A stretch of 64,000 nucleotides of DNA from positions 434,001-498,000 of the forward strand of contig NZ_JAAAMU010000005.1 in assembly GCF_009909195.1 (NCBI RefSeq). Reading direction: 5' to 3'. This document shows positions 35,624 to 43,740 of the stretch, piece after piece. Source of the stretch: Paenibacillus sacheonensis. GTDB taxonomy: Bacteria; Bacillota; Bacilli; Paenibacillales; Paenibacillaceae. Each line of letters starts with the position of its first letter. Position 1 is the first letter of the stretch. The notes beneath the pieces were generated by a model. That model worked only from the letters and a program-made list of their open reading frames with translations. It ran no database searches and was not told where the DNA came from. The position numbers and the translations under genes were made by a program.

Positions 35624-37051
35624 TCATAGGAGCGGCGAAAGCATTCTTGCGGCAACCTCGCCCGCCTTCTGCCAAGCGGGGCGCATTTGAAACTCCGATC
35701 GGTTCATTTCCTCGCAGTCTTTCAAGTCCGTCATGAAGTCGTCTTCCAGCCGCTTGATCGCCTTGGCGTCGAACAACAGGGCATTGATCTCGAAATTGCT
35801 GAAAAAGCTTCGCATATCCATATTCGCCGTTCCGACCGAAGCGAGGAGCTCGTCCACGATCATGACTTTGGCATGAACGAAACCTTTGTGATAGCGGTAA
35901 ACCCGAACGCCGGCCGCCAGCATCTCTTCCACGTAGGAGAGCGAGGCGAACAAGACGAGCTTCGTATCGGCAACATACGGAATGATGATTCTGACGTCGA
36001 CCCCGCTCAAGGCAGCCGTACGCAGCGCCATCAGCACGCTGGGATCCGGGATGAAGTATGGCGTCGTGATGTAGATGCGCGACTTCGCCACGGCAACGGC
36101 GGCGAAGACGCACTCCAGAATGGCGGCTTCCTTGTTGTTCGGGCCGCTCGCCACGATCTGGACCTGCTCCCGGCCGACGCAATGATGCGCCGGCATGTAA
36201 TTCGGACCCGTCAGCCGTGTCTTGGAGGTGAACCACCAATCCTGCATGAAAAATTCCTGCAGGAAGTACACCGCATCCCCCTTCACGCGCAAATGCGTAT
36301 CGCGCCAGAAGCCCAGCTTCGGATTGCCGCCGAGATACTCGTCGCCGATATTGATGCCCCCGACGAAGCCGGTCAGCCCGTCGACCACGATGATTTTGCG
36401 GTGATTGCGAAAATTCATCCGTTTGTTGAAGAAGGCCACCTTCGCCTGCAGGAAGCACTTCGTCTCGATTCCGGCATCTTCCAGCTCGCGAATGTAACCG
36501 GAAGACAGCTCCAGGCTGCCGAGACCGTCATAGATGACGCGCACCTCTACTCCTTCCCGCGCCTTGCGGATGAGCGCATCCCTAAACTTGCGTCCGATGC
36601 CGTCGTCCCGAATCGTGTAATAGTCCACATGCACGTGATGCCGAGCCCCTTCGATCGCTTCCAGGATCGACGCGTAGGTCGCCTCCCCGTTCGTCAGCAC
36701 CTCCGTCTCGTTGCAGCTCGTAATCGGCGAGAAGGCCATGCCCTGCAGCATATGGAACAGCCGCTCTTGATGGAGAAACTCCTTGCCCTGCATGTCCTCC
36801 AGCCGATTGACAAGCTGACAGCGCATGATCGCCTGCAGCATATCGGTCTCCGCCACGACGCCCCGTCTGCGCAGCGTCCTCCGCCTGCGGTATTCTTGCG
36901 CCAGGAAGTAATAGAAGACAAATCCGATAATGGGCAGCACGAACAGGATCAGCAGCCAGGCGACGGTTTTGGAAGGATGACGGAATTCCAATACGAGAAT
37001 CGTCGCAATTTGAAAAATAAATACCACGAGTATAATCAGTGCCCAAATCAT
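35624..37051 (-). CDS. cls: Cardiolipin synthase
   Basis: 475 residues from ATG 37051, which has AGAGGGGGAACACG upstream; the longer reading to 37132 is not supported. Two N-terminal membrane helices precede two phospholipase D-type HKD motifs: NHRKIIVVDGLTGFVGGIN and HAKVMIVDELLASVGTAN. Joins two phosphatidylglycerol molecules into cardiolipin plus glycerol in the membrane. It is transcribed alone and diverges from the bactofilin gene. Confidence 0.94.
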   Translation of the reverse strand: MIWALIILVVFIFQIATILVLEFRHPSKTVAWLLILFVLPIIGFVFYYFLAQEYRRRRTLRRRGVVAETDMLQAIMRCQLVNRLEDMQGKEFLHQERLFHMLQGMAFSPITSCNETEVLTNGEATYASILEAIEGARHHVHVDYYTIRDDGIGRKFRDALIRKAREGVEVRVIYDGLGSLELSSGYIRELEDAGIETKCFLQAKVAFFNKRMNFRNHRKIIVVDGLTGFVGGINIGDEYLGGNPKLGFWRDTHLRVKGDAVYFLQEFFMQDWWFTSKTRLTGPNYMPAHHCVGREQVQIVASGPNNKEAAILECVFAAVAVAKSRIYITTPYFIPDPSVLMALRTAALSGVDVRIIIPYVADTKLVLFASLSYVEEMLAAGVRVYRYHKGFVHAKVMIVDELLASVGTANMDMRSFFSNFEINALLFDAKAIKRLEDDFMTDLKDCEEMNRSEFQMRPAWQKAGEVAARMLSPLL

Positions 37052-37199
37052 CGTGTTCCCCCTCTTCACCCGCGCTGTGTTCATCTTTCTAGCTTTCGCT
37101 CTCGCAACGGGACGTATGCACCGATAAGGCATGTTTCTAAGCTTGCAAGAATAATAACTATTAGCACGTTACCACCGGGGAAGGAGGATGAATCGACGG

Positions 37200-37646
37200 A
37201 TGTTCAAGGAATTCAGAAAAACCGACTTCGCCGAGACGTCCATCGGACAGGGGACGCATGTGGAAGGCAAGCTGGTGAGCGATGGCGCCATTCGGATCGA
37301 AGGAGAATTTCGGGGCGAGATCGCGTGCAAAGGCGACGTGATCGTCGGCGAGCACGGCACCGCGCGCGCGGGCATCCTCGCGAACGATCTGACGGTCGCG
37401 GGCAAGGTATATGGCGACATCGACGTGAAGGGGCGCCTGACGATCACGGCTTCCCGCCAACTGCACGGCAACGTGCTGGCGCCCACGATTCTGATTCAGG
37501 ACGGAGGGGTCTATAACGGCAATTGTCGCATGGAACGCCAGACGGAGCCCCAGTCTCGCCCTGCGCAGGAGGGCGATTCGTCGCAGCATTCGCATTCACA
37601 GGCTAAAGAAAACGCCGGCAAGGAGAAATCCCGGCAAGCCGGTTAA
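37200..37646 (+). CDS. Bactofilin-like polymer-forming protein
   Basis: 148 residues. The central about 100 residues are a bactofilin beta-helix with repeated short strands: GKLVSDGAIRIEGEFRGEI, CKGDVIVGEHGTARAGI, NDLTVAGKVYGDIDVKGRL and HGNVLAPTILIQDGG. The C-terminal 40 residues are hydrophilic and disordered. Bactofilins polymerise without nucleotides into cytoskeletal scaffolds. ATG 37200 is preferred because AAGGAGG immediately abuts the ATG at 37188. Divergent to cls. Confidence 0.88.
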   Translation: MFKEFRKTDFAETSIGQGTHVEGKLVSDGAIRIEGEFRGEIACKGDVIVGEHGTARAGILANDLTVAGKVYGDIDVKGRLTITASRQLHGNVLAPTILIQDGGVYNGNCRMERQTEPQSRPAQEGDSSQHSHSQAKENAGKEKSRQAG

Positions 37647-37653
37647 ACGAACG

Positions 37654-37703
37654 AAAAAGGGGAGCGCCAGCCGGTCAGAATGACGGCGGGCGCTCCCCTT
37701 TTT
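37654..37703. terminator. Bidirectional terminator
   Basis: AAAAAGGGGAGCGCC pairs with GGCGCTCCCCTTTTT. It separates the convergent bactofilin and ABC permease genes. Confidence 0.82.
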
Positions 37704-37759
37704 CATTTGTTTTTCCTACCTATATTCATACACTCATTAGGAGTGCTTATACCCGCCGT

Positions 37760-38557
37760 CTAGGTCGCGACATCGCGCCGATTGAAGACGTACCAGGTGA
37801 TGGCGACGAACAGGAGATAGTAGCCGACCAGCACGCTTAACGAGAAGCCCATCGTCAGATTATGGGTAATCTCCTCGCTGCCCAGGTACTGTTTCAAATT
37901 CAGATGCAGGAACAGCAGGTAATCGACCCATGCATAGTCCAGCATGCTGAGCAGGCCGCTCGCGATGATGCCGAAGAAATAGATGAACATCGACAGCCCG
38001 ATCGCCAGTCCCCCGCTGCGAAACAGCGTCGAGAGCATGAAGCTGAGCGTCACGATCATGATCAGTCCGATATAATCCAGCACATAGACCTGCAGCATGT
38101 AGCTGAAAGGCCCCGAATTGTTCGCTACGCCGAGCGCTTCGTTCGCCGTCTTGGCATCGCCGTATCCGAACAGGACGAGGTTCAATACGAACGAGCTGAT
38201 CAGCATGACGATCGACAGCGTCAGCGCGAATTGGAGCAGCGCGATGTACTTGGACAGCAGGATCTTGGAGCGGCTCCACGGCCGGATCAGCAGAAGCTTA
38301 ATCGTGCCCGAGGAAAACTCGCCCGCCACGCTCTCCGCCGATACCACCACCGTGAAGATCGTGATCAGCAGATACGTGAACGATTCGATATTGTTCATGA
38401 CGCTCCATAAGGAGCCTGTCCCGTTATCGTCGAATACCTTTGACAGGATGCTTACCACGACGACGATCACCAGAATAATGGCGAACATGATCCAGGTGCC
38501 GATGCGCCGGTAAATCTTCATATTCTCGTTACGGACCAGCTGCAGAAAATTATACAA
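37760..38557 (-). CDS. ABC-2 type transporter permease
   Basis: 265 residues with six hydrophobic helices; an N-terminal KIYRRIGTWIMFAIILVIVVVV segment and a large extracellular-side loop are typical of ABC-2 permeases. SVAGEFSSGTIKLLLIRPWSRSKIL is the conserved cytoplasmic coupling segment. It overlaps the ATPase gene by eight bases and forms an export pair; the substrate may be a lipid, peptide or drug and cannot be told. Confidence 0.88.
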   Translation of the reverse strand: MYNFLQLVRNENMKIYRRIGTWIMFAIILVIVVVVSILSKVFDDNGTGSLWSVMNNIESFTYLLITIFTVVVSAESVAGEFSSGTIKLLLIRPWSRSKILLSKYIALLQFALTLSIVMLISSFVLNLVLFGYGDAKTANEALGVANNSGPFSYMLQVYVLDYIGLIMIVTLSFMLSTLFRSGGLAIGLSMFIYFFGIIASGLLSMLDYAWVDYLLFLHLNLKQYLGSEEITHNLTMGFSLSVLVGYYLLFVAITWYVFNRRDVAT

Positions 38558-39485
38558 GCGGACTCCCTCCCGTCATCTCGAGGAACTGATCCTCAAGCGA
38601 TTTGTTCAGGACGCGAATGCCGTACACTTGTATGCCCGCTCCGACAAGCTCCGCATTGATGCGCGCAACGGTCTCCCGGTCCGCCCGCACGAGCGCCCCT
38701 TCATCCATTCGGGCCGCTTCGTGCTTCGCCAGCAGCGCCACGGCGTCATCCGGCCGGTCCACCTCGAACAGCACGGATCCGGTCGTATCCGCCAGTTGCG
38801 CGGCGGATTGAATAATGCGCACGTCGATGAGCTTGCCGGCCTGAATGATGGCGACCCGGTCGCACATCAGCTCCATCTCGCTCAAGAGATGGCTCGAGAC
38901 GAAGACGGCGATGCCCTCTTCCTTGGCCAGCTTGCGCAGATAGTCGCGCAGCTCGCGAATGCCCGCCGGATCGAGGCCGTTCGTCGGCTCGTCCAGAATG
39001 AGCAGCGAAGGCTTGTGCATGATCGCCTGCGCCACGCCCAGACGCTGCCGCATGCCAAGCGAGTACGTCTTCACTTTATCGTGAATGCGTTCCTTCAGCC
39101 CGACGAGTTGGACGACCTCGTCGATCCGCTGCGTCGTGATGCCCGGTACCATCCGCGAGAAGTGGAGCAGGTTCTGAAAGCCGGTCATGTACTTATACAT
39201 CTCCGGATTCTCGACGATCGCGCCGACATGCCGGATGGCCTTCTCGTACTCGTCGCGGACGCTGTGGCCCCCGATCAGCACGTCGCCCTTCGTCATGCGC
39301 ATCAATCCCACCATCATGCGGATCGTCGTCGTCTTCCCGGAACCGTTCGGCCCCAGGAAGCCCAGTACTTCCGCTGGCGGAATGTCCAGCGTTAATCCGT
39401 CTATGATCGTTCGTCTGCCGATCACCTTCGTGACTTGCTGAAGCCTTACAATCGGCTGCTCGTCCGAAACGGTCACATATGCCAT
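38550..39485 (-). CDS. ABC transporter ATP-binding protein
   Basis: 311 residues with Walker A GPNGSGKTTTIRM, signature YSLGMRQRLGVAQAI, Walker B LLILDEPTNGLDP and H-loop SSHLLSEME. The C-terminal 80 residues form the usual extra domain of ABC-2 type ATPases. It overlaps the permease gene downstream and thus forms an exporter with it. No two-component system or peptide precursor lies adjacent. Confidence 0.93.
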   Translation of the reverse strand: MAYVTVSDEQPIVRLQQVTKVIGRRTIIDGLTLDIPPAEVLGFLGPNGSGKTTTIRMMVGLMRMTKGDVLIGGHSVRDEYEKAIRHVGAIVENPEMYKYMTGFQNLLHFSRMVPGITTQRIDEVVQLVGLKERIHDKVKTYSLGMRQRLGVAQAIMHKPSLLILDEPTNGLDPAGIRELRDYLRKLAKEEGIAVFVSSHLLSEMELMCDRVAIIQAGKLIDVRIIQSAAQLADTTGSVLFEVDRPDDAVALLAKHEAARMDEGALVRADRETVARINAELVGAGIQVYGIRVLNKSLEDQFLEMTGGSPLV

Positions 39486-39592
39486 TTCCGTACCCCCTGT
39501 ATCCGCGGTCTTATTACGCTTTGCCGCGTATCGTCCCCATAAGTATACCGGATGCAGGAAGCGATTGGAAGGTTAGGCAGCTCCGCATGGAA

Positions 39593-39847
39593 TCAGTTGA
39601 AGACCAGCGGACGATCCTTCACGAATTCCGTGCCGACAACGCCGAACTCCCCGTAATGCGGCACTGCCTCTGGGTTCAAGCCGCTTACGCCCGGCTGACT
39701 CGACTCCGTTAACTTGATCGTGCAGCTTTTGCAGCAGCCGAGCGGATACACGATTCGATAAAATCCCGTCATGAACAACTTGTCCGCTTCGTAATTGTCC
39801 ATCATTTTCCCGCAGCTTACGCAATAAAATTGATTCTTGTTCGTCAT
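39593..39847 (-). CDS. Small zinc-ribbon-like protein
   Basis: 84 residues from ATG 39847, preceded by AAGGGGGG. Cys pairs CVSCGK and CCKSC, 32 residues apart, suggest a zinc-binding knuckle. The C-terminal 40 residues are not conserved-looking. No membrane segment; the longer reading to 39955 lacks a ribosome binding site. Function unknown. Confidence 0.6.
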   Translation of the reverse strand: MTNKNQFYCVSCGKMMDNYEADKLFMTGFYRIVYPLGCCKSCTIKLTESSQPGVSGLNPEAVPHYGEFGVVGTEFVKDRPLVFN

Positions 39848-40042
39848 ATTGAGCCCCCCTTGTCGATGTAACGCGTACTTTCTATGTATATACCATCTGT
39901 AGCAAAGTATGAATAATAATGTTACGTTTTGTATCACAAACATAGAATATGACAAATGTCGCCACCTGTCAATACAGTTCGTTGGAGAATGATGAAGAAA
40001 GACTCGTTTTTTGTCTTGTATGCGCTTACAGTTAATGATATT

Positions 40043-40318
40043 TCAAACTGATAGGGGCGACACTCGCTGCGCATCGGCAGGGACATCGAATTTATGGAGC
40101 AGATCGTCCTCTACGACACGAAGCGCCGCTTGATCCGTCGCACTGACGGCCGCGGTATTGGAAGACGTATCGGCGGGAGTCGACGAAGAATCGATATTCG
40201 AAGAAGACGCAGAAACTGATGCTGCCGTGTCATTGTTTGCATAGCCGCAGCCGAACAAAGTCAGCGATAGTACGATCAGCATAAAGACGAGATGAAGTTT
40301 TCTGTTAGATGACCGACA
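40043..40318 (-). pseudogene. N-terminal remnant of a siderophore-binding lipoprotein
   Basis: Open frame with a signal peptide ending in the lipobox LFGC, a Ser/Thr/Asp-rich linker, and the segment TDQAALRVVEDDLLHKFDVPADAQRV, which matches the N-terminus of iron-siderophore substrate-binding proteins (PANPQRV region). It stops seven residues later, where such proteins would continue for about 250 residues. No good start codon precedes the basic RKLHLVF segment apart from Met at 40282. A near-consensus Fur box lies just upstream. Reading: truncated gene. Confidence 0.65.
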
Positions 40319-40337
40319 TAGTTCAATGATTCTTCCT

Positions 40338-40356
40338 GATATTGATAATCACTATC
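40338..40356 (-). promoter_or_regulatory. Fur box ahead of the lipoprotein remnant
   Basis: The plus-strand 19-mer GATATTGATAATCACTATC matches 17 of 19 bases of the classical Fur consensus. It contains a 7-1-7 core TGATAAT-C-ACTATCA. Located 20 bases upstream of the remnant's coding frame. Confidence 0.75.
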
Positions 40357-40365
40357 ACTCAAAAA

Positions 40366-40548
40366 CTATACCGTGCCGAGTGCTCCGCATGCGTCATCCA
40401 AGAATTGGCCTACCGGCAGCTGATGCTCACGCCAGTCTTTCTCCTACCAGGGGATATAAAACGTTGGAGCGATTTGTTTCAATGCCGCTTGATCGGCTCC
40501 AGACGGCCAATTGCTGGCAACCACTACATCAGGTTTGGTCTCCTGCAT
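40366..40548 (-). pseudogene. Middle fragment of a siderophore-binding protein with an in-frame stop
   Basis: The minus-strand frame reads ETKPDVVVASNWPSGADQ, AALKQIAPTFYIPW, a TAG stop, then EKDWREHQLPVGQFLDDA and ends at a second stop. This is the central region of ferric-siderophore binding proteins (KPDVI..S, L..IAP, PW..DWREH). It lies upstream of, not downstream of, the N-terminal remnant, so the locus has been rearranged as well as truncated. Confidence 0.7.
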
Positions 40549-40560
40549 GGCCTAAAGATT

Positions 40561-40579
40561 GAAAATGATAATATTTCTC
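40561..40579 (-). promoter_or_regulatory. Second Fur-box-like site
   Basis: Plus-strand GAAAATGATAATATTTCTC matches 15 of 19 bases of the Fur consensus, 13 bases upstream of the middle fragment's first Met. Two fragments therefore each have a Fur-type site in front. Confidence 0.5.
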
Positions 40580-40606
40580 AGTTGAATCTGTCGATCGATC
40601 AATCCG

Positions 40607-41065
40607 CTATTGCCTCTTATCGATCACCGAAGCCGCAGTCTCCTGCGATGCATCAAGCACCCGCCGATACAGCTCGTAGATTCGCTGCTGCTCCGGAATC
40701 ATGAGGCGCAGCTTCTCCTTCAGCGCGGCGGACAGCGCGCGGCGGATTCCGGGATCCGGCGTGAACTCGCAGCCGTGGAGGTATTGATTCTCGTCCAAAC
40801 GGCGCCAATTGACATGGCCTGCCAGACTGAACTGCCACTCTCCGAAGGAAAGGTTTATTCGAATTCTATAGTCTTGGCTGACGGGAAAACGAAGGTAGGT
40901 AAGGAACTGCATGCCCTCGGGGCTGATATCCTGAATCAGGACGGAAGCGGACTTGGTGTCCACCGCCATGCCGTTTATTTCCGAAATAGCAACATCGGCC
41001 TTGACTCCGCCCCATATCCGAATACGCACTACGTTTCGCCTGACTTTGTTAAGCTTCCTCTCCAT
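40607..41065 (-). CDS. PilZ-domain protein
   Basis: 152 residues from ATG 41065. The PilZ motifs are RRNVVRIRI (RxxxR-like near residue 9) and IQDISPEGMQFLTY (DxSxxG). A C-terminal helix (LSAALKEKLRLMIPEQQRIYELYRRV) extends beyond the barrel. It probably binds c-di-GMP and signals to an unknown partner. The ribosome binding site is modest (AAGGCGGG). It is the second PilZ protein in the window, here next to the polysaccharide locus. Confidence 0.72.
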   Translation of the reverse strand: MERKLNKVRRNVVRIRIWGGVKADVAISEINGMAVDTKSASVLIQDISPEGMQFLTYLRFPVSQDYRIRINLSFGEWQFSLAGHVNWRRLDENQYLHGCEFTPDPGIRRALSAALKEKLRLMIPEQQRIYELYRRVLDASQETAASVIDKRQ

Positions 41066-41165
41066 CCGCTGCCCGCCTTTACCATTGAAATGTTTGTTCC
41101 CTGCTCGGCTTACCACTCTGGATGATACGAATCGTAACATCATAGGCATAACGAATGAAACTGCC

Positions 41166-41660
41166 TTAGATAATCCGGTTCCACTGGTTGCGGCTTGCCG
41201 CGTCCAGGTTCTCCGAGTCCGCCAGCAGATACCGGCGCCCATCCAGATCGGTTATGACCCAGCGGCACGGCGCAACCGAATGAATATGATCATGGGCGTT
41301 CTCCGTCATGAACGTCGTCTGTCCGAGATCCGTCTGCACATTCCACGTCCATATGGATTGCTGCCTGCGGATCGAAGAGATTCGTTCAATAACCGGAATG
41401 AGATGCAGCAGCTTCAGCTCCTCCTGAACGATCTGGCTGCTGATGTCGTCGAGCTTCGTTAAGCTGCTGATTAGCATCAGCTCCTCGCCTTCTTCGCTGC
41501 GGACGGAAATATACTGATCCGGCAGCGAGTTATGGTAGGTGCGTACCAGCTTCACGCGTTCATACCGCAAGCCGTTCATATCGAAAACCAAGCCCGGTTC
41601 TCTCCGAAAGGACATTTGGAATCGGTTTACCTTTCGCTTCAAATAGATTAAGTTACTCAT
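41166..41660 (-). CDS. DUF1854-like protein
   Basis: 164 residues, soluble. The pattern LHLIPVIERISSIRRQQSI, WNVQTDLGQTTFM, WVITDLDGRRYLLAD and NLDAASRNQW fits the DUF1854 family. Its function is unknown; in other bacteria the domain sits beside ABC transporters or cyanophycin-like synthetases. It is preceded four bases upstream on the strand by the end of an overlapping spurious frame only; the next real gene upstream starts at 42203. Confidence 0.68.
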   Translation of the reverse strand: MSNLIYLKRKVNRFQMSFRREPGLVFDMNGLRYERVKLVRTYHNSLPDQYISVRSEEGEELMLISSLTKLDDISSQIVQEELKLLHLIPVIERISSIRRQQSIWTWNVQTDLGQTTFMTENAHDHIHSVAPCRWVITDLDGRRYLLADSENLDAASRNQWNRII

Positions 41661-41711
41661 CGCGTCACCCTGCCTCGAGCGTTTTGTCGATCATCTGCGG
41701 TTTTGATTCCA

Positions 41712-42203
41712 TTATTCTTGCTGGTATGACCAGAGCAATCTCCACTTCCCGTCCACCTTGGCCGCGAAGCAGGCCTGATGAATATCGAAATTGCCATACG
41801 GCGATTGAAACGACTCGGTCACCGCTATTTCGTACACATTCGCGATCGGCTGCGCTTCCCGGCTCATCTTCCACTGCGGCAGCCGCTTGGGCGGCCCTAT
41901 CTTGACATCGAACGTCTTCACGCCGAAATCCTGCAGCATAATTTGCGCGCGCTTCTGAATGTAACCGGCCTTCTCGAAGCGCTCCTGCATGAGCGGATGG
42001 AATAACGTCCATGAACTGCCGAAGTCTCCCGCCTGCTCGTACGCATAGAATTGCTCGACCGCTGCTCTCGCCTGCTTCTCGTCGTCGTTCCCCATCAGCT
42101 TGGATGCCGTGTTTCGCCATGTCATCCAAATGACGATGACGACGAATGCCACCAGCATCAGCTTGAGAACGGTGCCGTTGCCCCGGTTGCGTCTTACAGC
42201 CAT
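41712..42203 (-). CDS. Membrane-anchored NTF2-like hypothetical protein
   Basis: 163 residues. One N-terminal membrane helix (TVLKLMLVAFVVIVIWMTW) after a basic stretch, then an extracytoplasmic alpha+beta domain resembling NTF2/SnoaL-like folds (EKQARAAVEQFYAYEQAGDFGSSW ... DGKWRLLWSYQ). The cytoplasmic tail is RRNRGNG. Function unknown. It stands between the VanZ pseudogene and DUF1854. Confidence 0.72.
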   Translation of the reverse strand: MAVRRNRGNGTVLKLMLVAFVVIVIWMTWRNTASKLMGNDDEKQARAAVEQFYAYEQAGDFGSSWTLFHPLMQERFEKAGYIQKRAQIMLQDFGVKTFDVKIGPPKRLPQWKMSREAQPIANVYEIAVTESFQSPYGNFDIHQACFAAKVDGKWRLLWSYQQE

Positions 42204-42233
42204 CCCCGTTCACTCCTTGTCCCGTAAAGTAGT

Positions 42234-42742
42234 TCACTTTATGAGACGAGTCCGGGATTTAGACCGTTTATAGAGATAACGGATGGCGGCATAGACGAGA
42301 AAACCGATGCAGCCGCCGAATGTCGACAAGAACGTCCTCCGGATTGGCCGTCCGCCCAGGTATCCGCCGCTGATTGAATTCATCGAGCGCGGCAATCAGC
42401 GTGACCGCTAGCAGCGAGAAAGGCAGCGTTCGAGCAAGCGTTCTTCGGCGGCCAGCCCACATGGCCGTCAATAGCCAGCATGGCGTAGACGAAGAGATGC
42501 GCGGCCTTGCGAAACATGAACTCGATGACGCTGTACGGATTGACGCGGGACGAATAGGTTGTATGGTTGTAATTGAATTCCACCTTCGGCAGCACCTCCT
42601 CCGCCTTTTGAAACGTCAACGAACGATTCAGCGTAGGTTGAATGGTTTGCTTCTGGTAGGTTTGCGAGGAGAAGACGAAAATTAGCGCCACCCAAGCTGC
42701 CAACGCCAAGAACGGGAGTCCCTTTCTGAACCGTCCCCTCAT
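42234..42742 (-). pseudogene. VanZ-family membrane protein with two frameshifts
   Basis: The first frame gives MRGRFRKGLPFLALAAW to FMFRKAAHLFVYAMLAI, the second frame TAMWAGRRRTLARTL to RRIPGRTANPEDVLVD, the third frame FGGCIGFLVYAAIRYLY to its stop at 42234. Joined, these give a typical VanZ protein (RKAAHxFxYAML, DEFNQ..PGRT...D). One base seems missing near 42465 and one near 42318. VanZ proteins are linked to teicoplanin resistance or envelope processes. The gene directly follows the LCP gene. Either a pseudogene or two assembly errors. Confidence 0.8.
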
Positions 42743-42744
42743 GA

Positions 42745-43692
42745 TTACGACCCCGTTTGAAGATGGTCCTTGATCATATCGTGAATGCGAAGCCGCTCTT
42801 GATCCGAGACGTTGTAGTACCAGATTTTATCGATGATTTGTCCCGTCCCCTGAATCTCGACCGTATCGACCTTGCCGATGCTCGGACGGTAATCCTTCAC
42901 GAACGTTTTCATCTCATCGAAGGTAACATTCGTCTTCACGCTGTCCCCCAGCTCGCCGAGCAATGCGTTGATGTGCGTAATCGATGACAAGCTGAGCGCG
43001 TGCTTCATGACTTCCTGAAGGATGTCGCGCTGCCTCGTGTTGCGGCCCAAGTCGCCCTTCGGGTCGTCGTACCGCATGCGGGAATAGAGCAAGGCATTCG
43101 TGCCGTTCAGAGCGAGATGCCCCTGTTCGAAGTGAACGCCGTCATAGTCGAATGCAAAAGGATTGTCGACTTCTACTCCGCCGACCATGTCGATGAGTCG
43201 CGCGAAGCCCTCCATATTGACCTTGACGTAATAATCGATGGGATAATCAATGAAATTCTCGACCGTATCGATCGCCATCTTCACTCCGCCGAATGCGTAA
43301 GCATGATTAATCTTATCCACCGTTCCATGGCCGACGATTTCCGTTCGCGAGTCGCGCGGAATATTGAACATGAGCATGGATTTCTTGGCGGGGTTGACCG
43401 TCACGACGATCATCGTATCGGAACGGCCGCTGTCATGCTCCCGCTGGTCTACGCCCAGAACAAGAACGTTGAACGGCTCCGCATTTTTCATCTGAATCGC
43501 CGTCTCGGGCTTCTTGGTTACCAACGGATCCTTACTGACATAGACGGGCTTTACCGGGATGTCCTCGTACATTTCGGAGGCGGTCTTCGCCGCAGAATGA
43601 TATAGAAACCAAACCATGCCGCCCGCCGCCAACAGGACAACCGCGGCAGCCGAACCCGACCAGATCAAAGCGCGCTTCCATGGACGCTTCAT
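42745..43692 (-). CDS. LytR-CpsA-Psr (LCP) family cell-wall polymer ligase
   Basis: 315 residues. N-terminal membrane helix (ALIWSGSAAAVVLLAAGGMVW), then the extracytoplasmic LCP domain with SGRSDTMIVVTVNPAKK, FNIPRDSRTEI, HAYAFGG and RMRYDDPKGDLGRNTRQRDIL. LCP enzymes transfer lipid-linked polymers such as teichoic acids or capsule to peptidoglycan. AAGGAG precedes the start. Its place at the end of the polysaccharide locus suggests attachment of that polymer to the wall. Confidence 0.93.
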   Translation of the reverse strand: MKRPWKRALIWSGSAAAVVLLAAGGMVWFLYHSAAKTASEMYEDIPVKPVYVSKDPLVTKKPETAIQMKNAEPFNVLVLGVDQREHDSGRSDTMIVVTVNPAKKSMLMFNIPRDSRTEIVGHGTVDKINHAYAFGGVKMAIDTVENFIDYPIDYYVKVNMEGFARLIDMVGGVEVDNPFAFDYDGVHFEQGHLALNGTNALLYSRMRYDDPKGDLGRNTRQRDILQEVMKHALSLSSITHINALLGELGDSVKTNVTFDEMKTFVKDYRPSIGKVDTVEIQGTGQIIDKIWYYNVSDQERLRIHDMIKDHLQTGS

Positions 43693-43740
43693 GTTGCAGG
43701 ACTCCTTATCTCTTCGCTTTGGTTAAACGAGCTTAGCGGC

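Noticed and set aside
35687..37516. Long plus-strand open frame of 609 codons
   Set aside because: It is antisense to cardiolipin synthase and overlaps the bactofilin gene; no domain or ribosome binding site.
40342..40704. Plus-strand 120-codon frame across the Fur sites
   Set aside because: It is antisense to the siderophore-protein fragments and has no ribosome binding site.
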